Origin: Candidatus Galligastranaerophilus intestinigallinarum
GTDB taxonomy: Bacteria > Cyanobacteriota > Vampirovibrionia > Gastranaerophilales > Gastranaerophilaceae
Length of the DNA: 13,816 nucleotides
Assembly (NCBI GenBank): GCA_018715855.1
Contig: DVKW01000086.1
Location: 1 to 13,816 of the forward strand
Direction of reading: 5' to 3'
Part shown: positions 6,781 to 13,121 of the stretch, in pieces
How positions within the stretch are numbered: the stretch's first letter is position 1
Layout: every line of letters begins with the position of its first letter
Notes under the pieces: model-generated
Told to the model about the DNA's origin: nothing
Databases searched by the model: none
What the model saw: only the letters and a program-made list of their open reading frames with translations
Position numbers and translations under genes: made by a program

Positions 6781-6808
6781 TTGACTTCACATCTTGAATT
6801 GATATTAT
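6781..6808 (+). promoter_or_regulatory. Promoter of tRNA-Phe
   Basis: TTGACT (6781-6786, 5/6 to the -35 consensus) is separated by 16 bp from TATTAT (6803-6808, 5/6 to the -10 consensus). Transcription should begin near 6815, giving a tRNA precursor with a leader of about 45 nt. The leader contains a short imperfect hairpin, GGAA-g-GGC / GCC-a-TTCC, at 6819-6839. This is the best-spaced two-box promoter on the plus strand of the window. Confidence 0.65.
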
Positions 6809-6859
6809 AAAGAAGTTCGGAAGGGCAAAAGGCCATTCCAACAAAAAATTAAATAATAT

Positions 6860-6932
6860 GCCGCAATAGCTCAGTTGGTAGAGCAAGGGACTGAAAATCC
6901 CTGTGTCCTTGGTTCGATTCCGAGTTGCGGCA
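6860..6932 (+). tRNA. tRNA-Phe (anticodon GAA)
   Basis: A complete cloverleaf of 73 nt can be folded. The acceptor stem is GCCGCAA (6860-6866) with TTGCGGC (6925-6931), with discriminator A6932. The D arm is GCTC/GAGC with loop AGTTGGTA. The anticodon stem is AGGGA/TCCCT with loop CTGAAAA, giving anticodon GAA for phenylalanine. The T arm is CTTGG/CCGAG with loop TTCGATT. There is no extra-long variable arm. The 3' CCA is not encoded and must be added by a nucleotidyltransferase. It is followed by a U-rich stretch and then by a strong terminator. Confidence 0.98.
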
Positions 6933-6946
6933 TATTTTTTTATACA

Positions 6947-6986
6947 AAAAGGCCAAAGAAAACTAAAATGTAATCTTTGGCCTTTT
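6947..6986. terminator. Bidirectional intrinsic terminator between tRNA-Phe and the 341-aa gene
   Basis: A perfect inverted repeat of 13 bp, AAAAGGCCAAAGA (6947-6959) with TCTTTGGCCTTTT (6974-6986), encloses a 14-nt loop. A/T runs in and beside both arms provide a U-tract in either direction. It lies 15 nt past the tRNA and 16 nt past the stop of the convergent minus-strand gene, so it can end both transcripts. Confidence 0.85.
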
Positions 6987-7002
6987 ATACATTTTCTAAA
7001 GG

Positions 7003-8028
7003 CTATACTTTTGCAACCATGGAAGCTATCATGTTTCGAACATTATCGCTGTTTGCAACGAGGTTTATAAAGCCTGCAATGTCTAAATCACCTTGGTTAT
7101 TGGCATTGTTTGCATTTTGTTCTTGACCTGTCATAAGTGATGAAACATTTGAGAGCATTTTTGTTTGGAAAGATCTGCTTGTAACGGTTGATGTAAGCGT
7201 TGCCGTTAAAAATACTACAGGGTTTGAAAGTGAAGCCGGATTTGTAAGAGCTGTTTTGATGCCGTTTGTAATAAAGCTTGAAACAAAAGTGCCAATCGAG
7301 CTTTTTACAAAATCGCCAAGTCTGCCTTCAACTTCATCTCGGTTATATCCTGATTCTTCAGCCAATTGGTCAAGGCCTTCATCTGTTTTTTCATTTAAAG
7401 TTTTTGTTTCGTTTTGAACGGTTTTTATTATGCCCGATACCGCATCATCAATTGTTTTGTTGCCGCTCAATAAATCAATTGAACCCGTAATTACGCTTGA
7501 TAAAACATTTGAAGAAGCGTTTGACATGTTAGAAAAAGTGTTAATACCAAAATTTAAAAGCCCGCCTGCGGAAATACTTATTCCCATGACGTTAATATTG
7601 CCTGTTGTTGCAAGAGATTGAAGGTTTGAACTTAAAGATGTTTTAACCAAACTTGTAAATTCTTCATTTCCCGTTTGAGCCAAGGGCGATTCATCAATTA
7701 ATTTGCCTGCAAAATTTTCAGCCAAAACTTTAACTGCAGAGCCGATATTATTTGCATCTTTTGCAGTAACCGCATCCGAGCCGCCAAGAACGGTTGAGAT
7801 TATATTAGTTATAGAACCTGCGGCATTTGCCAAAGATTGCGCCGAATTATCACTTGATGAAACATCACCCAAAACACTCACAAATTCCATTGCGGTTTGT
7901 GCAATGTTTGAGCCCTGTTCTTCAAACAAAGGGGCTTCGGTTTCCGTTTGAGATGCCGAATTTACAAGAGAAGTAGCAATGTTTGTAATGCCGTTTAGAA
8001 TGCTTTCAAAATTAATGTTTTGACCCAT
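7003..8028 (-). CDS. Hypothetical 341-aa Ser/Asn/Thr-rich protein, unknown family
   Basis: I do not recognise this protein. From ATG 8028 it has 341 residues, with no Cys or Trp, a single Tyr (near 228), and much Ser, Asn, Thr, Ala, Leu, Ile and Val. There is no signal peptide or clear membrane segment. Moderately hydrophobic, Ser/Gly-rich stretches (for example around 146-168 and 275-288, the latter with N-P-V-V-F-L-T-A-T-L) alternate with amphipathic helices. A charged helical segment lies near 209-237. An Asn/Gln-rich linker (about 300-314) precedes the C-terminal helix. This composition resembles extracellular, structural or pore/effector-like proteins, but nothing allows an assignment. 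The start is ATG 8028 because GAAAGG sits 6 nt before it; the longer frame from GTG 8070 has no such site. It stands alone, divergent from ffh, and ends at the bidirectional terminator. A dyad covers its leader. Confidence 0.8.
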   Translation of the reverse strand: MGQNINFESILNGITNIATSLVNSASQTETEAPLFEEQGSNIAQTAMEFVSVLGDVSSSDNSAQSLANAAGSITNIISTVLGGSDAVTAKDANNIGSAVKVLAENFAGKLIDESPLAQTGNEEFTSLVKTSLSSNLQSLATTGNINVMGISISAGGLLNFGINTFSNMSNASSNVLSSVITGSIDLLSGNKTIDDAVSGIIKTVQNETKTLNEKTDEGLDQLAEESGYNRDEVEGRLGDFVKSSIGTFVSSFITNGIKTALTNPASLSNPVVFLTATLTSTVTSRSFQTKMLSNVSSLMTGQEQNANNANNQGDLDIAGFINLVANSDNVRNMIASMVAKV

Positions 8029-8036
8029 AGTTAGCC

Positions 8037-8083
8037 TTTCTTTCGTTACTGTTAAATTATTTATCGGCACAAAACGAAAGAAA
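8037..8083 (-). promoter_or_regulatory. Long inverted repeat over the leader and ribosome binding site of the 341-aa gene
   Basis: TTTCTTTCGTT (8037-8047) and AACGAAAGAAA (8073-8083) are exact inverted copies, 11 bp each, 25 nt apart. Read as minus-strand mRNA, the 3' arm runs directly into GG and so covers most of the GAAAGG Shine-Dalgarno of the gene at 8028. A folded leader would hide it. Read as DNA, the two arms could be operator half-sites: the distal arm touches a possible -10 (TAAATT, 8088 to 8083, 17 bp from TTGAAA at 8111 to 8106). If that promoter is used, the 5' arm would be partly outside the transcript, which favours the operator reading. Confidence 0.5.
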
Positions 8084-8121
8084 ATTTACACTATTTTAAG
8101 AAATATTTCAAAAAATTATTT

Positions 8122-8132
8122 TATGATATTAT
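8122..8132 (+). promoter_or_regulatory. Probable -10 region of ffh, leaderless arrangement
   Basis: TATTAT (8127-8132) ends 6 nt before the ffh ATG at 8139, and an overlapping TATGAT (8122-8127) offers an alternative. No purine-rich ribosome binding site exists upstream of the ATG, and no convincing -35 hexamer is seen. The spacing would place the first transcribed base on or beside the start codon. Confidence 0.4.
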
Positions 8133-8138
8133 TTTTAT

Positions 8139-9533
8139 ATGTTTGATTCACTATCGGAAAAATTACAGGAAATAATAAGAAAAACATCGGGCGAAGCCAG
8201 TTTAACAGAAGAAAATATGGCTGATGCCATAAGAGAAATCAGGCGTGCGCTTTTAAACGCCGATGTTTCACTTAATGTTGTTAAATCTTTTATAACAAAT
8301 ATTAAAGAAAAAGCCGAAGGTGAAGCTGTTTTAAAAAGCGTTAAACCGGGGGAACAGCTGGTAAAAATTGTTCATGATGAACTTGTGGAATTATTGGGCG
8401 GCGAAAACAAGCCCCTTGATTTAACGGGAAACCCCACAATGATTATGATGCTTGGGCTGCAAGGTTCAGGCAAAACGACATCATCTGCAAAATTAGCAAA
8501 AAAATTAAAACAAGACGGTGCATCCCCCCTGCTTGTTGCCTGTGATATTTATAGGCCTGCTGCAATAAGCCAATTAAAAACATTGGCTGATGAAAACAAC
8601 ATTGATTTTTTTACGCTTGATGGCTCTAAAAATGTTATTGAAATTATTAATGCAGCACTAAATTATGCAAAAGAAAAAAATAACACTGTTTTAATTTTGG
8701 ATACGGCAGGCAGGCTTCAAATAGACCTTGAAATGATGGCAGAATTAATGCTTATTGAAAGAAGTTTTAAATTAAATGAAAAACTTCTTGTAATAGATTC
8801 AATGACAGGGCAAGAAGCAGTTGATATTGCAAGAAACTTTGATGAACAACTTGGAATTACGGGCGTTATTTTAACAAAACTTGACGGCGACACAAGAGGG
8901 GGCGCTGCTTTATCTGTTGTATATTCAACCAAAAAACCCGTTAAATTGGTTGGTATGGGCGAAAAAATAGACCCCTTGGAACCTTTTTACCCCGATAGAA
9001 TGGCAAACAGAATTTTGGGGATGGGCGATGTTGTAACTTTGGTTGAAAAAGCCCAAAAAGCCTTTAATGAAGAAAGCGCAAAAGAACTTGAAGAATCAAT
9101 GCTTAAAAATTCATTTTCTTTTGAAGACTTTCTGAAGCTTCAAAAACAAATAAAAATGCTGGGCTCATTTGATTCAATTTTGGGAATGCTTCCAATCCCC
9201 GGATTAAAAAAAGACGCAAGACAAAAAATTTCCCATGAAGGAGAAAAGCAATTTAAAAAAATTGAAGTAATGATTTCATCTATGACACCACAAGAAAGAA
9301 AAAACCCTGATATTTTAAATTCATCAAGAAAAAAAAGAATTGCAAAAGGGGCGGGTGTTTCAATAGATGAATTTAACAAATTTATTCAACAGTTTGAAAT
9401 GATGAGAAAAATGATGAAGGGGCTTGGCGGCTTTGCACAAGGAATGAAGGGTGGCGGCAAAAACGCCAAAAATGCAAGCTTAAATATGATGAAACAAGCC
9501 CAAGCAATGAAACATAAATATAAATTCAAATAA
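8139..9533 (+). CDS. ffh: Signal recognition particle protein Ffh (SRP54)
   Basis: This is the GTPase of the signal recognition particle. It binds 4.5S RNA and hydrophobic signal sequences and docks with FtsY for co-translational membrane targeting. At 464 residues it is near the usual length. The N domain spans about 1-95. The G domain has P-loop G-L-Q-G-S-G-K-T (106-113), D-I-Y-R-P-A-A (136-142), D-T-A-G-R (188-192) and T-K-L-D-G-D (246-251). The methionine-rich M domain runs from about 325 to the end. It includes R-K-K-R-I-A-K-G-A-G (397-406), the usual S-G-S-G RNA-binding region with A-G-A-G-like variation, and F-E-M-M-R-K-M-M-K-G. The start MFDSLSEKLQ is the standard family N-terminus. 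It is transcribed alone, divergent from the 341-aa gene and convergent with serS. Confidence 0.98.
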   Translation: MFDSLSEKLQEIIRKTSGEASLTEENMADAIREIRRALLNADVSLNVVKSFITNIKEKAEGEAVLKSVKPGEQLVKIVHDELVELLGGENKPLDLTGNPTMIMMLGLQGSGKTTSSAKLAKKLKQDGASPLLVACDIYRPAAISQLKTLADENNIDFFTLDGSKNVIEIINAALNYAKEKNNTVLILDTAGRLQIDLEMMAELMLIERSFKLNEKLLVIDSMTGQEAVDIARNFDEQLGITGVILTKLDGDTRGGAALSVVYSTKKPVKLVGMGEKIDPLEPFYPDRMANRILGMGDVVTLVEKAQKAFNEESAKELEESMLKNSFSFEDFLKLQKQIKMLGSFDSILGMLPIPGLKKDARQKISHEGEKQFKKIEVMISSMTPQERKNPDILNSSRKKRIAKGAGVSIDEFNKFIQQFEMMRKMMKGLGGFAQGMKGGGKNAKNASLNMMKQAQAMKHKYKFK

Positions 9534-9588
9534 AAATTTGATAATTTTATTTTTTAATTATTAAATACAATAAAGTATTTCTATTAAA

Positions 9589-9610
9589 AAACCTGCCATT
9601 TGGCAGGTTT
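9589..9610. terminator. Shared intrinsic terminator of ffh and serS
   Basis: AAACCTGCC (9589-9597) pairs perfectly with GGCAGGTTT (9602-9610) around a 4-nt ATTT loop. On the minus strand the stem ends in six T residues, a strong terminator for the rluB-serS operon, whose stop lies about 20 nt upstream. On the plus strand the stem is followed by TATATTTTTA, adequate for ffh, which stops 55 nt earlier. Confidence 0.85.
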
Positions 9611-9632
9611 ATATTTTTATTTAAATTATAAG

Positions 9633-10898
9633 TTAGATAATATCAAAACCTGTGTATTTTCTTAAAACTTCAGGAATAATAATATGCCCGTCTTCTGTTT
9701 GATAATTTTCGACAATTGCAGCCCAAGTTCTGCCGACAGCCAAGCCTGAACCGTTTAGAGTATGAACATATTCTAATTTGCCTGTTGCTTTTGAACGATA
9801 TTTAATGTTTGCCCTTCTTGCTTGGAAATCGCCAAAATTTGAACAGCTTGAAATTTCCTTGTAGTTATTATAAGAAGGGAGCCAAACTTCTAGGTCATAG
9901 CATTTTCTGGCTGAAAAACCAAGGTCGCCCGTGCACAAAATAACTCTTCTGTATGGAAGCCCCAAAAGTTCAAGTACTCTTTCGGCGTTTCTTGTTAATT
10001 TTTCATGTTCTTCAATTGAAGTTTCAGGAGTTGTTAATTTAACAAGTTCAACTTTATTGAATTGATGCTGCCTAATTAACCCTCTTGTGTCTTTACCGGC
10101 TGAGCCTGCTTCACGCCTAAAACAGGGAGTGTAGGCTGTCATATATTTTGGAAGTTCATCTTCCGATAAAATATCGCCGTTATAAATGTTTGTAACGGGA
10201 ACTTCTGCAGTTGGAATTAAATAAAGGTCTTCATCCACACATTTAAACATATCTTCTTTAAACTTAGGAAGTTGCCCGGTTCCAATCATGGCGTTTGAAT
10301 TAACCAAAACAGGGGGAAGAATTTCTTCGTAACCATGGTCAGTTGTATGAACATCCAAGAAAAAGTTAATAATTGCTCTTTCTAACCTTGCGCCTTTGCC
10401 TCTGTATAAAGTAAACCTTGTATGAGCCAATTTAACACCACGTTCAAAATCTAATAAACCAAGATTTGTTGCAAGTTCCCAATGGGGTTTTAGTTCAAAA
10501 TCTTTTTTGGTAGGTTCGCCCCAAGTTTTTAAAACGGGGTTATGGGAATCATCTTCGCCTGTCGGAACATCTTCACTAGGGCAATTTGGAATATTTAATA
10601 ATAATTCTTTTTGTTTATTATCAAGTTCTGTTTGTTTATCTTCCAATTCTTTAACTTCATCACCAAGTTTTTTAACTTCCGCTTGAATAACATCCGTGTT
10701 TTCGCCGTTTTTTTTCATTAAACCTATTTGATTAGACATATTTTTTCTTTTTTGTCTTAATTCATCGCAAGAAAATTGAATTTGGCGCCTTTCTTTATCT
10801 ATTTCAATAACAGAATCTATTGATAAATTTGGGTTTCTTCTTTTTAAAAGTTCATTTACTTTTTCAGGGTTTTCTCTAATAATTTTAATATCCAACAT
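9633..10898 (-). CDS. serS: Serine--tRNA ligase
   Basis: This is a homodimeric cytoplasmic class II synthetase that charges tRNA-Ser (and tRNA-Sec where present) with serine. The 421 residues match the bacterial family. The N-terminal arm (about 30-100) is a long antiparallel coiled coil rich in Lys, Glu and Gln, which grips the long variable arm of tRNA-Ser. The core shows T-A-E-V-P (230-234) for serine recognition, motif 2 F-R-R-E-A-G-S-A-G (260-268), S-S-C-S-N-F-G-D-F-Q-A-R-R (350-362), and motif 3 G-S-G-L-A-V-G-R (383-390) followed by T-W-A-A-I-V-E-N-Y-Q. ATG 10898 follows AAGGA by 9 nt, and that site lies inside the end of the upstream pseudouridine synthase gene, only 2 nt away. The two genes are therefore co-transcribed and probably translationally coupled. 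Confidence 0.98.
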   Translation of the reverse strand: MLDIKIIRENPEKVNELLKRRNPNLSIDSVIEIDKERRQIQFSCDELRQKRKNMSNQIGLMKKNGENTDVIQAEVKKLGDEVKELEDKQTELDNKQKELLLNIPNCPSEDVPTGEDDSHNPVLKTWGEPTKKDFELKPHWELATNLGLLDFERGVKLAHTRFTLYRGKGARLERAIINFFLDVHTTDHGYEEILPPVLVNSNAMIGTGQLPKFKEDMFKCVDEDLYLIPTAEVPVTNIYNGDILSEDELPKYMTAYTPCFRREAGSAGKDTRGLIRQHQFNKVELVKLTTPETSIEEHEKLTRNAERVLELLGLPYRRVILCTGDLGFSARKCYDLEVWLPSYNNYKEISSCSNFGDFQARRANIKYRSKATGKLEYVHTLNGSGLAVGRTWAAIVENYQTEDGHIIIPEVLRKYTGFDII

Positions 10899-10900
10899 AT

Positions 10901-11623
10901 CTAATTTTCCTTAATTTTTTCCAAATAACTTTTTAATTCTCTGATTTGTTTTGGCTTTAATTGTTTATATTGACCTCGTTTTAAGCCTATCACATCAATG
11001 GTTGCATGTCTAATTCTTTTAAGATTAATAACTCTATGGCCCAAATATTCAAACATTCTTCTTATTTGGCGGTTCATGCCTTGATATAATGTAATTTCTA
11101 GAAGGGTTGAATTAGAATCTTGCTCTAAAATTTCAGAATCACAATATGCAATTTTTCCCTTTTCAAGCTCAATTCCTTTTGCTAAAATTTCCAATTCTTC
11201 ATATTTAATTTTAGCATCAACTTTAACTCTATAAACCTTTGAAACTTTTATTGAAGGGTGGGTTAATTCATAAATTAAATCACCATCGTTTGTTAAAATT
11301 AAAAGGCCTGATGAATCTTTATCGAGCCTGCCTACAGGTTTTAGGTTTTGAAGTTCAGATGGCAGGTAATCATAAATTGTTTTTCTGCCTTTTTCATCGT
11401 CTTTTGTTGTAATGCAGCCTGTGGGCTTGTAAAATTTATAATATAAAAAGTTATTAGCTCGAATTGGCTTGTTGTCAACGGTTACTTTGTCTTTGGTTCT
11501 GATTTCAAAACCAAGCATTGTAACAACTTCGCCATTCACTTTAACCCTGCCCGATAAAACAAGTTCATCGGCTTTTCTTCTTGAAGCTATTCCTGATTGA
11601 GCAATGTATTTGTTAATTCTCAT
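10901..11623 (-). CDS. rluB: RsuA/RluB/RluE/RluF-family rRNA pseudouridine synthase, most like RluB
   Basis: This enzyme converts a uridine of ribosomal RNA to pseudouridine. The 240 residues start with an S4 RNA-binding domain (1-60; M-R-I-N-K-Y-I-A-Q-S-G-I-A-S-R-R-K-A-D-E, typical of this group). The catalytic domain contains G-R-L-D-K-D-S-S-G-L-L (98-108), where Asp101 is the catalytic residue. Conserved K-V-Y-R-V-K-V lies near 129-135, and Q-G-M-N-R-Q-I-R-R-M-F near 180-190. Length and motifs fit RluB (23S rRNA helix 89/93 region) better than RluA-type enzymes, but the exact target base is inferred, so the symbol is provisional. It leads an operon with serS. The start at ATG 11623 has no Shine-Dalgarno but an extended -10 box ends 6 nt before it. 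Confidence 0.92.
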   Translation of the reverse strand: MRINKYIAQSGIASRRKADELVLSGRVKVNGEVVTMLGFEIRTKDKVTVDNKPIRANNFLYYKFYKPTGCITTKDDEKGRKTIYDYLPSELQNLKPVGRLDKDSSGLLILTNDGDLIYELTHPSIKVSKVYRVKVDAKIKYEELEILAKGIELEKGKIAYCDSEILEQDSNSTLLEITLYQGMNRQIRRMFEYLGHRVINLKRIRHATIDVIGLKRGQYKQLKPKQIRELKSYLEKIKEN

Positions 11624-11629
11624 AAATAA

Positions 11630-11638
11630 ATTTTAACA
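11630..11638 (-). promoter_or_regulatory. Extended -10 promoter of rluB-serS, leaderless arrangement
   Basis: On the minus strand TGTTAAAAT (11638 to 11630) matches an extended -10 box: TGn plus a 5/6 hexamer. It ends exactly 6 nt before ATG 11623, so transcription should start at or beside the A of the start codon. The 6-nt spacer TTATTT contains no ribosome binding site. A weak -35 is acceptable with an extended -10; none is evident. Confidence 0.5.
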
Positions 11639-11671
11639 TAAAGAATTTATAAATATATTATTATCGCGTGG

Positions 11672-11707
11672 TAGAATATAGATAAGAAGGGATTAGAATA
11701 AAGGGAG
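11672..11707 (+). promoter_or_regulatory. Promoter -10 and ribosome binding site of the DegT-family gene
   Basis: TAGAAT (11672-11677, 5/6) is a likely -10 box, placing the transcript start near 11684. An unusually good Shine-Dalgarno, AAGGGAG (11701-11707), lies 7 nt before the ATG at 11715. This gene is thus of the SD-led type, in contrast to the leaderless-looking divergent rluB. The -35 region (near 11646-11652) is a poor match. Confidence 0.45.
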
Positions 11708-11714
11708 ATTTTTT

Positions 11715-12833
11715 ATGATACCTATCATTGATTCAAAAAGACAATATGCAACAATAGCAGAAAAAGCCGAAAAAGAAGTTTTAGAGGTTATGCGCTCGGG
11801 GCAATATATTTTAGGCAAGCACAACAAAGCTTTTGAAGAAGAAATTTCAAAATATATAGGCGTTAACCATGCTGTTTGCTTAAATTCAGGAACAGACGCT
11901 TTGCATTTGGCTCTAAGAGCATTAAACATCGGCAAGGGTGATGAAGTTATAACAGTTGCCTTCACTTTTGTTGCAACAACTGAAGCTATTGGTATTGTTG
12001 GCGCAACACCTGTTTTTGTTGATATTGACGAAAACACATTTAATATGGATGCGGATAAAATTGAAGAAAAAATCACCCCAAGAACAAAAGCAATTCTGCC
12101 TGTTCACTTGTATGGCCAACCTTGCGATATGGATAAAATTATGGCAATAGCCAAAAAATATAATTTATATGTTATTGAAGATTGCTGCCAAGCAATCGGA
12201 GCTGAATATAAAGGCCAAAAAGTGGGAACCTTCGGCGATATCGGCTGCTACAGCTTCTACCCCACCAAAAACTTGGGTACAATGGGCGATGGGGGCTTAG
12301 CCATTACAAACGATGAAAACCTTAAAAACAGAATAATTGCACTTAGAAACCATGGTGGCGCTATCAGATACCACCACGATGAAATCGGTGTAAATTCAAG
12401 GTTAGATGAAATTCAAGCGGCAATTTTAAGAGTTAAATTGCCATATATTAATGAATGGAACAAATTAAGAAGGGCGCATGCCGCTTATTACAATGAACTT
12501 TTTAAAGGCGCTGAAGGCATTGAAACACCAAAAGAATTAGACAATACATATTGTGTTTATCACCAATACACAATTAAGATTGAAAATAGAGACGAAGTTC
12601 ATAAAATGCTTCAAGAAAAAGGCATTGGCGCTATGATTTACTACCCCATTCCATTACATTTACAAAAAGTTCATGAATATTTAGGCTTCAAGGAAGGATA
12701 TCTTCCAAAAACAGAAAAGAACACAAAACTTGTATTGTCGCTTCCTATGTTTGCGGAAATTACAAAAGAAGAACAAGAAACCGTTGCAAAAACAGTTATT
12801 GAATGTGTTCAAAAATGCTTAGTTAAAGCATAA
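11715..12833 (+). CDS. DegT/DnrJ/EryC1/StrS-family PLP-dependent sugar aminotransferase
   Basis: This 372-residue fold-type I aminotransferase transfers an amino group, usually from glutamate, to a nucleotide-linked keto-sugar to build amino sugars for surface glycans. PLP-binding residues are visible: S58-G59-T60 (phosphate), Asp156 in V-I-E-D-C-C-Q-A (pyridine nitrogen), Gln159, and the Schiff-base lysine K185 in S-F-Y-P-T-K-N-L-G. H-L-Y-G-Q-P (131-136), G-D-I-G-C-Y-S-F (174-181) and G-D-G-G (191-194) are family blocks. R-N-H-G (211-214) and the N-S-R-L-D-E-I-Q-A-A (227-236) block are also standard. The overall look is that of the QdtB/FdtB and WbpE-type 3-amino-sugar enzymes, but position 3 versus 4 specificity cannot be read here. 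No other sugar-nucleotide gene is adjacent. It is a single-gene transcript with a strong terminator. Confidence 0.93.
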   Translation: MIPIIDSKRQYATIAEKAEKEVLEVMRSGQYILGKHNKAFEEEISKYIGVNHAVCLNSGTDALHLALRALNIGKGDEVITVAFTFVATTEAIGIVGATPVFVDIDENTFNMDADKIEEKITPRTKAILPVHLYGQPCDMDKIMAIAKKYNLYVIEDCCQAIGAEYKGQKVGTFGDIGCYSFYPTKNLGTMGDGGLAITNDENLKNRIIALRNHGGAIRYHHDEIGVNSRLDEIQAAILRVKLPYINEWNKLRRAHAAYYNELFKGAEGIETPKELDNTYCVYHQYTIKIENRDEVHKMLQEKGIGAMIYYPIPLHLQKVHEYLGFKEGYLPKTEKNTKLVLSLPMFAEITKEEQETVAKTVIECVQKCLVKA

Positions 12834-12848
12834 ATAACCAAAAATATT

Positions 12849-12888
12849 AAATGCACCCTTTTAAACGCAAAGGGTGCATTTATTTTTG
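12849..12888 (+). terminator. Intrinsic terminator of the DegT-family gene
   Basis: AAATGCACCCTTT (12849-12861) pairs perfectly over 13 bp with AAAGGGTGCATTT (12869-12881) around a 7-nt loop and is followed by TATTTTTG. It starts 15 nt after the stop codon. Confidence 0.9.
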
Positions 12889-12899
12889 AAAAAATTCGC

Positions 12900-12922
12900 A
12901 AAAAAAAACCGGCGAGCCGGTT
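12900..12922 (-). terminator. Leftward intrinsic terminator in the DegT-panD gap
   Basis: AACCGG (12907-12912) pairs with CCGGTT (12917-12922) around a 4-nt loop. Inner G-C pairing can extend the stem. On the minus strand the stem runs straight into seven further T residues (12906-12900). On the plus strand the hairpin has no T-tract after it, so it works leftward only. No protein gene of the usual kind ends here. Confidence 0.7.
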
Positions 12923-13022
12923 AAATTTACCACATATTAGAGAGAGGAATTAGAGAGAGAAACTTTTTATATAATCTTATTTGATTAATTATCTTAATTA
13001 CACTTATAATGTTCCCCGAATT
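12900..13022 (-). ncRNA. Candidate minus-strand small RNA with CU-rich repeats
   Basis: No convincing gene occupies 12890-13121, yet a strong terminator points leftward at 12922-12900 on the minus strand. About 110 nt upstream of it lies an extended -10 box TGTTATAAA (13037 to 13029), giving a predicted start near 13022. The transcript would be about 120 nt. Its 5' half is AU-rich. Its second half holds two copies of CTCTCTCTAAT (at 12959-12949 and 12946-12936), spaced 13 nt apart, the second within TTCCTCTCTCT. Such unpaired pyrimidine stretches are complementary to AGAGGA-type ribosome binding sites and typify target-binding regions of bacterial sRNAs. Alternatively the transcript encodes a 40-aa peptide (ATG at 13049, stop at 12927), but that frame has no ribosome binding site and shows unremarkable AT-rich codons. 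No known RNA family is claimed. Confidence 0.35.
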
Positions 13023-13082
13023 GTAAATTTTATAACAATTTTTTTTCATTTTTTTAACATTTCTTAAAATTTACCCTAAAGA

Positions 13083-13111
13083 TTGTTATCGATGTTTGTT
13101 TGATATAAAAT
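13083..13111 (+). promoter_or_regulatory. Promoter of panD
   Basis: TTGTTA (13083-13088, 4/6) lies 17 bp before TAAAAT (13106-13111, 5/6; TATAAA at 13104-13109 overlaps it). The predicted start is near 13118, only about 4 nt before the ATG at 13122. The intervening sequence is T-rich with no Shine-Dalgarno, so the mRNA would be leaderless or nearly so. Confidence 0.5.
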
Positions 13112-13121
13112 TTTTTTTGCT

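Noticed and set aside
321..6932. Possible functional linkage of pheS and tRNA-Phe
   Set aside because: They are 5.5 kb apart with a minus-strand operon between them and separate promoters, so shared regulation is not indicated.
7278..7951. Three plus-strand frames opposite the 341-aa gene
   Set aside because: They are mutually overlapping or broken, have no ribosome binding sites, and mirror the minus-strand gene, which has an SD, a leader and a terminator.
8029..8070. Longer start (GTG 8070) for the 341-aa gene
   Set aside because: GAAAGG lies 6 nt before ATG 8028, inside what would otherwise be coding sequence; GTG 8070 has no ribosome binding site and the extra residues cross the inverted repeat.
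11693..12150. Minus- and plus-strand shadow frames inside the DegT-family gene
   Set aside because: The real frame carries the PLP lysine block and full family length; the shadows have no recognisable content.
12936..12959. AGAGAG repeats as a CRISPR or satellite fragment
   Set aside because: Only two 11-nt units with a 2-nt spacer; far too short and simple for a CRISPR array.
12927..13049. 40-aa minus-strand frame in the DegT-panD gap
   Set aside because: It ends neatly before the terminator but has no ribosome binding site and contains the low-complexity CU repeats in frame; kept only as a rival to the sRNA reading.
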